64,000 bases of DNA from Saccharopolyspora indica. GTDB taxonomy: Bacteria; Actinomycetota; Actinomycetes; Mycobacteriales; Pseudonocardiaceae. The DNA is taken from NCBI RefSeq assembly GCF_027853965.1, contig NZ_JAQGLB010000005.1, positions 248,001 through 312,000 of the forward strand. Reading direction: 5' to 3'. Each line of letters opens with the position of its first letter. Position 1 is the stretch's first letter. Made by a program: the position numbers and the translations under genes. Below are positions 45,383 to 53,575 of this stretch, in pieces. The notes under the pieces were generated by a model. It was given only the letters and a program-made list of their open reading frames with translations, made no database searches and had not been told where the DNA came from.

Positions 45383-46270
45383 ATGGATCTGAAACCGCGG
45401 CCGTCCCAGGCTTCAGGGGTGCAGTCATCCACGCCATCGCGGCCGATCGCCGTGCCACCGTTCGCGCTCGTGCTCGGCGCCGTCGTCAGCGTCCAGTTCG
45501 GGCAGGCCTTCGGCAAGCAGCTGTTCGCAGTCGTGGGGCCGCTCGGGGTCGCAGGCCTGCGGCTGTCGCTGGCGGCACTGTTGCTGCTGGTCCTGCGGCG
45601 GCCGCGAATCCCCGCCGACTGGCGCTCGCGCGGTCTGATCATCGCGTTCGGAGCGGCGATCGCGACGATGAACGTCGTCTACCTCGCGCTGGCGCACCTG
45701 CCGGTGGCGGTCGCCAGCACGCTCCAGCTGCTCGGCCCGCTCTCCGTCGCGCTGCTCGGCTCACGACGTCCGCGCGACGTGCTGTGGGCAGCCCTCGCGG
45801 CGGCGGGCGTGTTCTTGTTCTGCGGCCCGGTCAGCGCACCGCTGCCCGTCATCGGCGTTGGTCTCGCGCTGGTGTCGGCGGCGGGGATGGGCTGCTACCT
45901 GCTGGTGAGCCACCGCGTCGGCGCGATCAGCAGCGACGGCTCCCCGCTCGCGCTCGCGGTCGCCTGCGCCGCAGTGCTCGTGCTGCCCTTCGGCATCGCC
46001 GAGTCCGGGACGGCGCTCCTGTCCCCCGCCGTGCTGCTGGCCGGGCTGGGAATCGCGGTGCTGTCGGCGGTCGTGCCGTACTCGCTGGAGCTGGCCGCGC
46101 TGCGCCGGATCCCACCCCGGGTCGTCGGGGTGCTGCAGAGCCTGGAGCCTGCGACCGGCGCCTTGGCCGGCCTGCTGCTGCTCGCCGAGCTGCTGTCACC
46201 GGTCCAGCTCGTCGCGCTCGGCTGCGTCACGGCGGCGTCGATCGGAGCGGTGCTCACCCGGGACCGCTGA
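45383..46270 (+). CDS. EamA/DMT-family transporter (RhtA-like)
   Basis: The 295-residue protein contains ten hydrophobic helices in two EamA repeats, starting ALVLGAVVSVQFGQAFGK and with AHLPVAVASTLQLLGPLSVAL and LAALRRIPPRVVGVLQSLEP. These segments match RhtA/YdcZ-like exporters of threonine, homoserine and other amino acids. The ATG at 45383 is chosen because it is the first one fitting the family; the open frame upstream overlaps the divergent LysR gene. Regulation by the adjacent LysR protein is probable. Confidence 0.9.
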   Translation: MDLKPRPSQASGVQSSTPSRPIAVPPFALVLGAVVSVQFGQAFGKQLFAVVGPLGVAGLRLSLAALLLLVLRRPRIPADWRSRGLIIAFGAAIATMNVVYLALAHLPVAVASTLQLLGPLSVALLGSRRPRDVLWAALAAAGVFLFCGPVSAPLPVIGVGLALVSAAGMGCYLLVSHRVGAISSDGSPLALAVACAAVLVLPFGIAESGTALLSPAVLLAGLGIAVLSAVVPYSLELAALRRIPPRVVGVLQSLEPATGALAGLLLLAELLSPVQLVALGCVTAASIGAVLTRDR

Positions 46271-46301
46271 GTGCGTCCGTTCGGACGCTTCGTCGGCCGA
46301 C

Positions 46302-46317
46302 TTTGGTCTATACCTTT
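46302..46317. promoter_or_regulatory. DasR-type operator (dre-like), TTTGGTCTATACCTTT
   Basis: The site resembles the streptomycete dre consensus ACTGGTCTAGACCACT, with GGTCTATACC at its core. It lies about 150 bases before the hexosaminidase start, a class of gene that DasR controls in streptomycetes in response to glucosamine-6-phosphate. No dasR gene is in the window. Confidence 0.7.
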
Positions 46318-46467
46318 GAGGTGCGCCGCTCCCCGAGCCACGAGGAGCGCACGCACCTGACCTCACGCCCGACCGACCAACGGCGCGCAGAGCCGCGCTC
46401 GCCGTTGTGGCAGGTGCGCTCGGTCGCCGGGACCGCGGTGGCCGCACCTGCCGTGGAGAACCTCGCC

Positions 46468-47925
46468 ATGGACAACCTCATCCCCGTCCCCGAATCGGTG
46501 CGACCGGATCCGGCGACGACCTTCGCACTGTCCCCGCAGACGTCGATCCGGGCGGCGGGCGACGCCGCCGAGGTCGGTGAGTACCTGGCCGGGATCCTGC
46601 GACCGTCGACCGGTTTCCCGCTGCCGGTGCGCGACGACGCAGGCGCCATCGCGCTGGAGATCGACGCGACCGCGGAGACCGGCCCGGCCGGATACCGGCT
46701 GCTCGTCACCGGGGAGACCGTCGGCCTGCGCGCCGTCAGCGCCGAAGGGCTGTTCAACGGCGTGCAGACGCTGCGGCAGCTGCTGCCCGCCGCGATCGAG
46801 AGCCGCACCGAGCAGCCCGGCCCGTGGTCGGTGCCCGGCGGTGAGATCGTCGACCGGCCGCGCTTCGCGCACCGGGCCGCGATGCTCGACGTCGCGCGGC
46901 ACTTCTTCACCGTCGAGCAGGTCAAGCGCTACATCGACCAGATCGTCCGGTACAAGCTCAACCGGCTGCACCTGCACCTGACCGACGACCAGGGCTGGCG
47001 CATCGACATCGACAGCTGGCCGAAGCTCACCGAGTACGGCGGCGGCACCGAGGTCGGCGGCGGTCCGGGCGGGCACTACAGCAAGCAGGACTACGCCGAG
47101 ATCGTCGAGTACGCCGCCTCCCGGCACGTGGTGGTGATCCCCGAGATCGACCTGCCCGGGCACACCAACGCCGCGCTGGCCTCCTACGCCGAGCTGAACC
47201 GCGACGGGGTGGCACCGCCGCGCTACACCGGCATCGAGGTCGGCTTCAGCTCGTTGTGCGCGGACAAGGAGGTCACCTACGAGTTCGTCGAGGACGTCAT
47301 CCGCGAGCTCGCCGAGATCACGCCCGGCCCGTACCTGCACATCGGCGGCGACGAGGCGGAGGCGACCAGCGAGGAGGACTACAAGGAGTTCGTCTCGCGG
47401 ATCCTGCCCGTGGTGGCGAAGTACGGCAAGACCGCGGTCGGCTGGCACGAGTACGCCAAGGCGGCCCCGCAGGGCGAGGCGGTGGTGCAGTACTGGGGCA
47501 CCACCGACACCGATCCGCTGCTGCCCGAGGCGGTGGCGCGCGGCAACAAGATCCTGGTCTCGCCCGCGAACAAGTCCTACCTGGACATGAAGTACGACGA
47601 GAACACCCCGCTGGGCCTGAAGTGGGCCGGGTTCATCGAGGTCGCCGACGCCTACGGCTGGGACCCGGGCAGCTACCTGCGGGACGTGCCGGAGGAAGCG
47701 ATCCTCGGCGTGGAAGCGCCGCTGTGGTCGGAAACCCTGGAGAACTCCGACCACGTCGAGTTCATGGCCTTCCCCCGCCTGCCCGCGCTCGCCGAACTGG
47801 CCTGGTCCCCGAAGTCCGCCCAGGACTGGGAGTCCTTCGCCCAGCGCCTGGCCACCCACGGCCCCCGCCTGGAAGCCTCCGGCATCAACTACTACAGGTC
47901 GCCCCAGGTCCCCTGGAACATCTGA
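46468..47925 (+). CDS. Beta-N-acetylhexosaminidase, GH20
   Basis: The 485-residue glycoside hydrolase has an N-terminal beta domain (residues 1-115) and the GH20 barrel: RAAMLDVARHFF, LNRLHLHLTDDQGWRIDI, and the catalytic Asp-Glu pair at about residues 295-296 in HIGGDEAEA. It removes terminal N-acetylglucosamine or N-acetylgalactosamine from chito-oligosaccharides or glycoconjugates. No signal peptide is present with the ATG at 46468 (GGAGAA nine bases upstream), so it probably acts on imported oligosaccharides. An in-frame GTG start at 46321 would add 49 residues without a signal. The dre-like site upstream supports control by DasR. Confidence 0.93.
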   Translation: MDNLIPVPESVRPDPATTFALSPQTSIRAAGDAAEVGEYLAGILRPSTGFPLPVRDDAGAIALEIDATAETGPAGYRLLVTGETVGLRAVSAEGLFNGVQTLRQLLPAAIESRTEQPGPWSVPGGEIVDRPRFAHRAAMLDVARHFFTVEQVKRYIDQIVRYKLNRLHLHLTDDQGWRIDIDSWPKLTEYGGGTEVGGGPGGHYSKQDYAEIVEYAASRHVVVIPEIDLPGHTNAALASYAELNRDGVAPPRYTGIEVGFSSLCADKEVTYEFVEDVIRELAEITPGPYLHIGGDEAEATSEEDYKEFVSRILPVVAKYGKTAVGWHEYAKAAPQGEAVVQYWGTTDTDPLLPEAVARGNKILVSPANKSYLDMKYDENTPLGLKWAGFIEVADAYGWDPGSYLRDVPEEAILGVEAPLWSETLENSDHVEFMAFPRLPALAELAWSPKSAQDWESFAQRLATHGPRLEASGINYYRSPQVPWNI

Positions 47926-47936
47926 GGAACCGGCCC

Positions 47937-47985
47937 GGTGAAGGGCACCTTTAGGCAACATACTTGCTAAAAGGTGCCCTTCACC
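47937..47985. terminator. Bidirectional hairpin between hexosaminidase and carrier-protein genes
   Basis: GGTGAAGGGCACCTTT pairs perfectly with its complement, and the stem extends with TAG-CAA/TTG-CTA pairs to a five-base loop (CATAC). It ends exactly where the convergent carrier-protein gene stops at 47986. Runs of T on both strands make it a good two-way terminator. Confidence 0.75.
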
Positions 47986-48231
47986 TCACTCCCCCGCTGG
48001 GAGCTTGGGTTGCAGGACCGTCCACCACTCGGCGAGGGTGGGGCGTTCGGCCAGGTCGGCGAAGGTGATCTGGACGCCGAGGCGGCGCCACTTCTCCACC
48101 AGGGTCATGATGCGGACCGAGTCCAGGCCCCAGTCGATGAGGTTCTCCTCGTCGGTCAGCTCCGCGGGGTCCTCGTAGAGCAGCTCCGCGACCTGCTCCC
48201 GGACCTCTTCCAGCGTCAACTTCTGCGACAT
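47986..48231 (-). CDS. Stand-alone aryl carrier protein
   Basis: The 81-residue product is a phosphopantetheine carrier: LEEVREQVAELLYEDPAELTD, then the attachment site GLDSVRIMTLV with the serine near residue 37, and FADLAERPTLAEWW. It is the last gene of the 2,3-dihydroxybenzoate operon and should receive dihydroxybenzoate from the AMP ligase. In enterobacteria this domain is the C-terminus of EntB; here it is a separate gene 24 bases behind the isochorismatase gene. A phosphopantetheinyl transferase is not in the window. Confidence 0.92.
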   Translation of the reverse strand: MSQKLTLEEVREQVAELLYEDPAELTDEENLIDWGLDSVRIMTLVEKWRRLGVQITFADLAERPTLAEWWTVLQPKLPAGE

Positions 48232-48255
48232 CGCACGCACTCCCAGAAAAAATCG

Positions 48256-48909
48256 TCAGGCCACTTCGGACTCGCGCACCGCGAGGTCCTGCGCCAGGCG
48301 CTGCGCGGTGTCGACCACCGCGCACCGCTTGGCGGCGTAGGTCAGCGCCATCCGGTGCTCCTCCGCGGAGAAGTCCGCGACCGCGTCGGCGACCAGGAAC
48401 GCCTGGACCTCCTGCTGGAAGGCCTCGGCGGCGGTCATCAGGCAGCCGATGTGGGCGTAGATCCCGGTGATGATCAGCTGATCACGTCCCCAGTCCCGCA
48501 GCAGCTGGCGCAGCTCGGTGCGCTGGAAGGCGCTGTAGCGCCACTTGGTCAGCAGCACGTCGCCGTCGCCGGGCGCCAGCTCGTCGATGATCGCCTCCTG
48601 CGCCGGGTCGGCCACGCCCGGGCCCCACCACTCCAGCTGCAGGCCGCGCTGCTCGGGCGTCTGGCCACCGGGCTGCGCGCAGTACACCACCGGAACGCCT
48701 GCCGCGCGAGCGGTTTCCCGCAGCAGCGCGATGTTGGGCACCACCTGGTCCAGCGGTTCGCCCTCCGCCGGGAAGGCGTTGACGAAGTGCCGCTCCATGT
48801 CGTGGATCAGCAGCACCGACCGGTTCGGGTCGGGCCGCCACGACACGCGGTTCTCCGGCAGCTCGTCGGGCTGCGGAACCCGGTACGGGGCGATGGTCGG
48901 AAGCGCCAC
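48256..48909 (-). CDS. Isochorismatase (EntB/DhbB-like, without carrier domain)
   Basis: The 217-residue hydrolase converts isochorismate to 2,3-dihydro-2,3-dihydroxybenzoate and pyruvate. It has LLIHDMERHFVNAF near residue 34 with the catalytic Asp, LTKWRYSAF with Lys near 121, and ITGIYAHIGCLMTA with the Cys near 155. The length covers only the isochorismatase domain; the carrier domain found in EntB is the next gene. The GTG at 48909 has AGGAGGAGG upstream. It lies 42 bases downstream of the ligase gene in the same operon. Confidence 0.94.
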   Translation of the reverse strand: MALPTIAPYRVPQPDELPENRVSWRPDPNRSVLLIHDMERHFVNAFPAEGEPLDQVVPNIALLRETARAAGVPVVYCAQPGGQTPEQRGLQLEWWGPGVADPAQEAIIDELAPGDGDVLLTKWRYSAFQRTELRQLLRDWGRDQLIITGIYAHIGCLMTAAEAFQQEVQAFLVADAVADFSAEEHRMALTYAAKRCAVVDTAQRLAQDLAVRESEVA

Positions 48910-48951
48910 GGGCGGCCTCCTCCTGTAGTCGATGATCGGTCCTTGTGCAGG

Positions 48952-50580
48952 TCAGCGGCGTTCGAGCTCCGGCACCAGCTCCCGGCTGATCGCCTCCCGG
49001 AGGTCGCGCTTGCTGACCTTGCCGACGCCGGTCTGCGGGAACTGCTCGACGAACTCGACCCGGTCCGGCACCTTGTAGGCGGCCAGCCCGCGCTCGCGCA
49101 CGAACTTGATCAGCTCGCGAGCCTTGGGCGGGGTGCCGCGCGGCACGACGAAGGCGCAGCTGCGCTCGCCGAGGTAGTCGTCGGGCATGGACACCACGGC
49201 CGCGTCGTGCACCGCCGGGTGCGCCAGCAGGTGGTTCTCCACCTCTTCCGCGGCGATCTTCTCGCCGCCGCGGTTGATCTGGTCCTTCGCGCGGCCCTCC
49301 ACGACGATGTTGCCCGCCGCGGTGAGCCGGACGACGTCGCCGGTGCGGTAGAAGCCGTCGGCGGTGAAGGCCTTCGCGTTGTGCTCGGCGGCCCGGTAGT
49401 AGCCGCGGATGGTGTAGGGCCCGCGGGTGAGCAGGTGCCCGGTTCCGCCGGGCGGCACCGGGTTGTCCTCGTCGTCGACGACCAGCACCTCGTCGTCCGG
49501 CGAGATCGGCCGGCCCTGGGTGGTGAGGATGACGTCCTCGGGGTCGTCGAGGCGGGTGTAGTTCACCAGTCCCTCGGCCATGCCGAAGACCTGCTGCAGG
49601 GTCGCGCCGAGCACCGGTCGCACCCGGCGGGCGACCTCCTCGCTGCACTTGGCCCCGCCGACCTGGAGGACCTCCAGGCTGGACAGGTCGTGCTCGGTGC
49701 TGCCCGCCGCGTCCAGCCACACCAGCGCCAGCGGCGGGACCGCGGCGGCCAGCGTGACGCGCTCGCGCTCCACCAGCGGGAACACCTCGTCGGGGCTGGG
49801 CCTGCGGGCCAGCACCACGCGGCCGCCGGCGTGCAGGACGCCGAAGGTGCCGGGCGAGCTCATCGGGAAGTTGTGCGCGATGGGCAGCGCTCCGAGGTAG
49901 ACGGTGTCCGCGGTGACGCCGCAGATCTCGTTGCTGGCGCGGAAGGAGTAGATGTAGTCGTCGTGGGTGCGCGGGATCAGCTTCGGCACCCCGGTGCTGC
50001 CGCCGGAGAGCTGCAGGAACGCGAGGTCGCCGGGCTCGGGCCCGGTCAGCCCCACCGGCTCGGCGTCGACTTCGGACAGCGCGGCGAACTCGCCGGGCTC
50101 GCCCGCGATGAACACCCGCAGCTCCGGCAGCTTCGCCACCACCTCGGCGGCCAGCTTCCGGTGGTCGAAACCGGCTTCGACGTCGGTGGTGATGTAGGCG
50201 GCGGCCCCGCTGAACTCGCAGAAGTAGGAGACCTCGGTCAACCGGTGCGACGGCAGCGCGAAGACCGGCACCGCTCCCAGCCGGAACAGCCCGAAGCACA
50301 CGTCGAAGAACTCGGCGATGTTGGGCAGCTGCACGACGACGCGGTCGCCCTTGCCGATGCCGGCATCGCGCAGCCCGGCGGCGAGGCGGTCGGCGCGCAC
50401 GTCGAGCTCGCCGTAGGACACCCGGCGGTCGCCGTCGACCACCGCGATGCGGTCGGGGTGCTCGGTGGCGCGTTCGCGCAGCATCTGGCCGAAGGTGTAG
50501 CCGCGCCAGTAGCCCGCCGCGCGGTAGCGGTCGGCGAACTCCGGCGGCCAGATCGGGTGGTCCGGTTGCGGTTCGGTCAT
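48952..50580 (-). CDS. 2,3-dihydroxybenzoate-AMP ligase (EntE/DhbE-like)
   Basis: The 542-residue adenylation enzyme activates dihydroxybenzoate and loads it on the carrier protein. It has [20 protein letters not shown] at the front, the P-loop [20 protein letters not shown] near residue 190, NFPMSSPG near 239 (with an Asn in the aryl-acid pocket as in DhbE), YRTGD, and [14 protein letters not shown] with the terminal lysine in [13 protein letters not shown] salicylate ligase is the main alternative, but the neighbouring dehydrogenase argues for dihydroxybenzoate. The operon order here is dehydrogenase, synthase, ligase, isochorismatase, carrier. Confidence 0.94.
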   Translation of the reverse strand: MTEPQPDHPIWPPEFADRYRAAGYWRGYTFGQMLRERATEHPDRIAVVDGDRRVSYGELDVRADRLAAGLRDAGIGKGDRVVVQLPNIAEFFDVCFGLFRLGAVPVFALPSHRLTEVSYFCEFSGAAAYITTDVEAGFDHRKLAAEVVAKLPELRVFIAGEPGEFAALSEVDAEPVGLTGPEPGDLAFLQLSGGSTGVPKLIPRTHDDYIYSFRASNEICGVTADTVYLGALPIAHNFPMSSPGTFGVLHAGGRVVLARRPSPDEVFPLVERERVTLAAAVPPLALVWLDAAGSTEHDLSSLEVLQVGGAKCSEEVARRVRPVLGATLQQVFGMAEGLVNYTRLDDPEDVILTTQGRPISPDDEVLVVDDEDNPVPPGGTGHLLTRGPYTIRGYYRAAEHNAKAFTADGFYRTGDVVRLTAAGNIVVEGRAKDQINRGGEKIAAEEVENHLLAHPAVHDAAVVSMPDDYLGERSCAFVVPRGTPPKARELIKFVRERGLAAYKVPDRVEFVEQFPQTGVGKVSKRDLREAISRELVPELERR

Positions 50581-50592
50581 TGCTCAGCCCCT

Positions 50593-51837
50593 TCAGAACG
50601 CCTGGTCCAGGCCCATCGCGGACAACGCGGTGCGGAACTTCGCGGAGGTCTCGGCGAGTTCATCGGCCGGATCGGAGCCGGCCACGATGCCCGCTCCGGC
50701 GTAGAGCCGCAGCGATTCGTCCTCGACGTCGGCGCAGCGGATGGCCACCACCCACTCGCCGTCCCCGGCCGCGTCGCACCACCCGACCATGCCCGCGTAG
50801 TAGCCGCGTTCGAAAGGCTCTGTCTCGGCGATGACCTCGCGCGCCCGCTGCAGCGGGGTTCCGCACACCGCCGGGGTGGGGTGCAGCGCGTCGGCCAGCT
50901 CCAGCGACGAGGTCGCGGGGTCGCGCAGCTCGCCGGTGACCTCGGTGGCCAGGTGCCACATGGCGTTGGTGCTGATCACCGACGGCTCGGGCACCCGCAG
51001 CTCGCGGCAGTACGGGCGCAGCGCCTCGGCCACCGCCTCCACCACGGCCGCGTGCTCCCGCAGGTCCTTGTCCGAAGTGGACAGCTCGGCGGCGCGCCGC
51101 CGGTCCTCGACCGGGTCGGTGCTGCGCGGGCGCGATCCGGCCATCGGGTTGGAGCGCACCCGCATGCCGCGCCGCGACACCAGCAGCTCCGGGCTCGCGC
51201 CCAGGAAGGTGCGCTGCAGCAGCGGCTGCGGGCCGAAGCTGTCGCGGGTGCCGTCCTCGCCGCGCTTGGGCAGGTCGACCGCGAAGGTGTAGCTGGCGGG
51301 ATCGGCCAGCGCCAGGTTCTGCAGCACGGTGCGCACGTCGATGGGTTCAGCGGCGGTCAGCTCCAGCGACCGCGCCAGCACCACCTTGCTCAGCTCGCCC
51401 TCCTCCAGCCGCCGCAGCACGCGGCTCACGCCGCGCTCGTACTCGGCGGGCGCGGGCACCGGGCGGACTTCGCAGTCCAGCCCGCCGCCGCGCGGGCTGC
51501 GCGGGACGACGAGGTTGAGCGGCTCGGCGCGGAGCACGTCCTCGGGCAGCACCAGGTGCGCGGGCAGGTTGTTGCCGAACGGCACCGCGCCGACGACCAT
51601 CGGGTTGCGGTGGCCGAACTCCGCCGCGCTGTTGAAGAACTCCGAGACCCGCTGCGGGAGGTTCTCCCGAGCGCACAGCGTCTTCGGGACCGTCGCGGCG
51701 ACACCGCGGGCCAGCAGCACGCCGCGCGGCGTGGAGAACAGGAACGACGAGCCCGCCTCGTAAGCGGACAACAACCGGGCCGCCGCGTCGTCGGCGACCA
51801 GGTCGATGCTGTCGATATCGCTGTCGATGGTGGTCAT
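50593..51837 (-). CDS. Isochorismate synthase (EntC/DhbC-like)
   Basis: The 414-residue enzyme converts chorismate to isochorismate, the first step of the pathway. It carries the chorismate-binding family motifs FLGASPELLVSRRG, SNPMAGSRPRS near residue 250, the ELRDPATSSLELADALHPTPAVCGTP segment near residue 320 and AGAGIVAGSDPADE near the end. The isochorismate rather than anthranilate or salicylate synthase assignment rests on context and on SKVVLARSLEL. The ATG at 51837 is preceded by GAAAGG. It follows the dehydrogenase gene by 28 bases. Confidence 0.94.
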   Translation of the reverse strand: MTTIDSDIDSIDLVADDAAARLLSAYEAGSSFLFSTPRGVLLARGVAATVPKTLCARENLPQRVSEFFNSAAEFGHRNPMVVGAVPFGNNLPAHLVLPEDVLRAEPLNLVVPRSPRGGGLDCEVRPVPAPAEYERGVSRVLRRLEEGELSKVVLARSLELTAAEPIDVRTVLQNLALADPASYTFAVDLPKRGEDGTRDSFGPQPLLQRTFLGASPELLVSRRGMRVRSNPMAGSRPRSTDPVEDRRRAAELSTSDKDLREHAAVVEAVAEALRPYCRELRVPEPSVISTNAMWHLATEVTGELRDPATSSLELADALHPTPAVCGTPLQRAREVIAETEPFERGYYAGMVGWCDAAGDGEWVVAIRCADVEDESLRLYAGAGIVAGSDPADELAETSAKFRTALSAMGLDQAF

Positions 51838-51865
51838 GGCAACCTTTCGGAGTTCGCGGCAGGAG

Positions 51866-52642
51866 TCAGGCGCGCAGCGTGGCGCCGCCATCGACGTACA
51901 GGTCGTGCATGGTGATGTGCCGGGCCTGATCGGAGGCCAGGAACACCACCGCGTCGGCGATGTCCTCCGGGGTGGCGAGCTTGCGCAGCGGGATGCCGGC
52001 CTTGAAGGTCTCGGGAGAACCGGCGATGACCCGTTCGGCGCCGCGCTCGTCGGCCCACATCCCGCGCTGCATGTCGGTGTCGGTGGAGCCGGGGGCGACG
52101 ACGTTGCAGCGGATGCCGTGCTCGGCCAGCTCCAGCCCGAGCGACTTGGTGAACAGCGTGGCCGCGGCCTTGGACGCGGCGTAGGCGGCCATGCCGTGCC
52201 GGGGCACGCCCGCGGCGTTCGAGCTGACGGTGACGATGCAGCCCCGCTGCCGGGCGATCATGTGCTTGGACACCGCGCGGGAGAAGTTGAACACCCCGGT
52301 GGTGTTGACCGCGAAGGTCCGCTGCCAGTCCTCGTCGCTGATCTCCTGCACCGTGCCGACCTGGAGCACCCCGGCGACGTTGGCCAGCACGCCGACCGGC
52401 CCGACCTCGGCCTCCACCCGCTCCACGACGTCGGTCACGGCCGCCGGGTCGGCCACGTCGGCCTGGTAGGCCCGCACCCGCTCGCCCAGCTCCGCGGCGA
52501 CGGCCGCGACCTTCTCCCCGTCGCGGTCCACCGCGGCGACGGTCGCGCCGAGCCCGGCGAACGCAGCGGTCACCGCGGCACCGATGCCCTGGCCCGCGCC
52601 TGTCACGATGGCGACCGCGCCGCCGATCCCCGTCCGGTTCAT
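51866..52642 (-). CDS. 2,3-dihydro-2,3-dihydroxybenzoate dehydrogenase (EntA/DhbA-like)
   Basis: The 258-residue SDR oxidises dihydrodihydroxybenzoate to 2,3-dihydroxybenzoate with NAD. It has TGAGQGIG near residue 15, VAAVDRDGE after the second strand, NVAG near 88, and the active-site [13 protein letters not shown] with Tyr and Lys near 152. The ending [14 protein letters not shown] is typical of the group. It is the first gene of the operon; two iron boxes lie just upstream, so it should be induced by iron starvation. Confidence 0.94.
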   Translation of the reverse strand: MNRTGIGGAVAIVTGAGQGIGAAVTAAFAGLGATVAAVDRDGEKVAAVAAELGERVRAYQADVADPAAVTDVVERVEAEVGPVGVLANVAGVLQVGTVQEISDEDWQRTFAVNTTGVFNFSRAVSKHMIARQRGCIVTVSSNAAGVPRHGMAAYAASKAAATLFTKSLGLELAEHGIRCNVVAPGSTDTDMQRGMWADERGAERVIAGSPETFKAGIPLRKLATPEDIADAVVFLASDQARHITMHDLYVDGGATLRA

Positions 52643-52655
52643 CGCACCTTCTGAA

Positions 52656-52694
52656 ACTCAGGCAAGCCTAACCTTTGTCAGGCGAGCCTGAGTT
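52656..52694 (-). promoter_or_regulatory. Two tandem IdeR/DmdR-type iron boxes
   Basis: Two 19-base sites, AGGTTAGGCTTGCCTGAGT (52656-52674) and AACTCAGGCTCGCCTGACA (52676-52694) read on the minus strand, resemble the actinobacterial iron-box consensus TTAGGTTAGGCTAACCTAA. They start 14 bases upstream of the dehydrogenase ATG, so they cover the promoter. Centres are 20 bases apart, placing two repressor dimers on the same helix face. Repression by iron-loaded DmdR/IdeR is the expected effect. Confidence 0.85.
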
Positions 52695-52799
52695 TAGAAC
52701 ACGGACGTGCCCGGATCGCCCCACCATCGAGGTGGCATTGATCACCGACCGCAACGATCCCTTGTTCTCATCACCCGATCAGCACGGTAGAACGAGTCG

Positions 52800-53501
52800 G
52801 TGAACCGGAATCCGATCGACGCGGCACGCCGTCTGGCCCAGCACGAGTACGCCGCGGCCCGCCTGGTGATCGTGGGCGGCAGCGTCCTCACCGCCCGCCG
52901 CACCGCGACCTCCGACCTGGACGTGGTGGTGGTCACCGAGCCCAGGGCCCAGCCGTCCCGCCGGTCGCTGACCTGGGAGGACTGGCCGGTCGAAGTGCTG
53001 GAGCACGACGAGCGGAGCCTGGCCGCCCACTGCGCCGACAACCTCGCCCGCCGCTGGCCGGGGATCCCGCGGCTGATCGCCGAGGGCGCGATCGTGGCCG
53101 ACCGCGACGGCCTGGGTGCCCGCCTGCAGGACGAGATGCGCCACAACCTGGCCGCAGGACCGGCCGCACCGACGCCTGCCGAGCTCGCCGAACTCCGCTA
53201 CGAGCTGACCGACCTGCTCGACGACCTCGCGGGCAGCACCGTCCCCGCCGAAACCGCCTTCACCGCCGCCCGCGCGCTGAACAAGACCGCCCAGCTCGCC
53301 CTGCTGGCGGCGCGCCACTGGCAGGGCACCGGCAAATGGCTCTTCCGCGAACTGCACGACCACGACCCGCACCTGGCCGAAGACCTGGCCACCGCCCTCA
53401 CCGATCCCGCCCGCCTCACCGCGCTCGCCCACCAGGTCCTCAACACCGTCGGAGGCCGACTTCGCGAGGGCTACGAAGTTACCGACCCCCGCAACCCCTG
53501 A
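52800..53501 (+). CDS. Nucleotidyltransferase-like protein
   Basis: The 233-residue product begins with a nucleotidyltransferase core: RLVIVGGSVLTARRTATSDLDVVVV near residues 22-46, matching the GS-x(n)-DxD metal-binding pattern of the pol-beta superfamily. A helical C-terminal half (PAETAFTAARALNKTAQLALLAA) resembles the helical domain of aminoglycoside adenylyltransferases and related enzymes. The substrate is unknown; a small-molecule adenylyltransferase or a stand-alone minimal enzyme is likely. The start is GTG at 52800 without a clear RBS. It is divergent from the siderophore operon but not obviously part of it. Confidence 0.75.
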   Translation: MNRNPIDAARRLAQHEYAAARLVIVGGSVLTARRTATSDLDVVVVTEPRAQPSRRSLTWEDWPVEVLEHDERSLAAHCADNLARRWPGIPRLIAEGAIVADRDGLGARLQDEMRHNLAAGPAAPTPAELAELRYELTDLLDDLAGSTVPAETAFTAARALNKTAQLALLAARHWQGTGKWLFRELHDHDPHLAEDLATALTDPARLTALAHQVLNTVGGRLREGYEVTDPRNP

Positions 53502-53575
53502 CGGACCCGGCGAACCTGTGGTCACGCAGGGCAGCTGCGCACTGACGCCTCCGCCCGGGAGAAGCGCGCAGGAGG

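Noticed and set aside
47974-51915. A 1313-codon frame on the plus strand
   Set aside because: It is antisense to the whole dihydroxybenzoate operon, whose genes have clear motifs; its composition is typical of GC-rich shadow frames.
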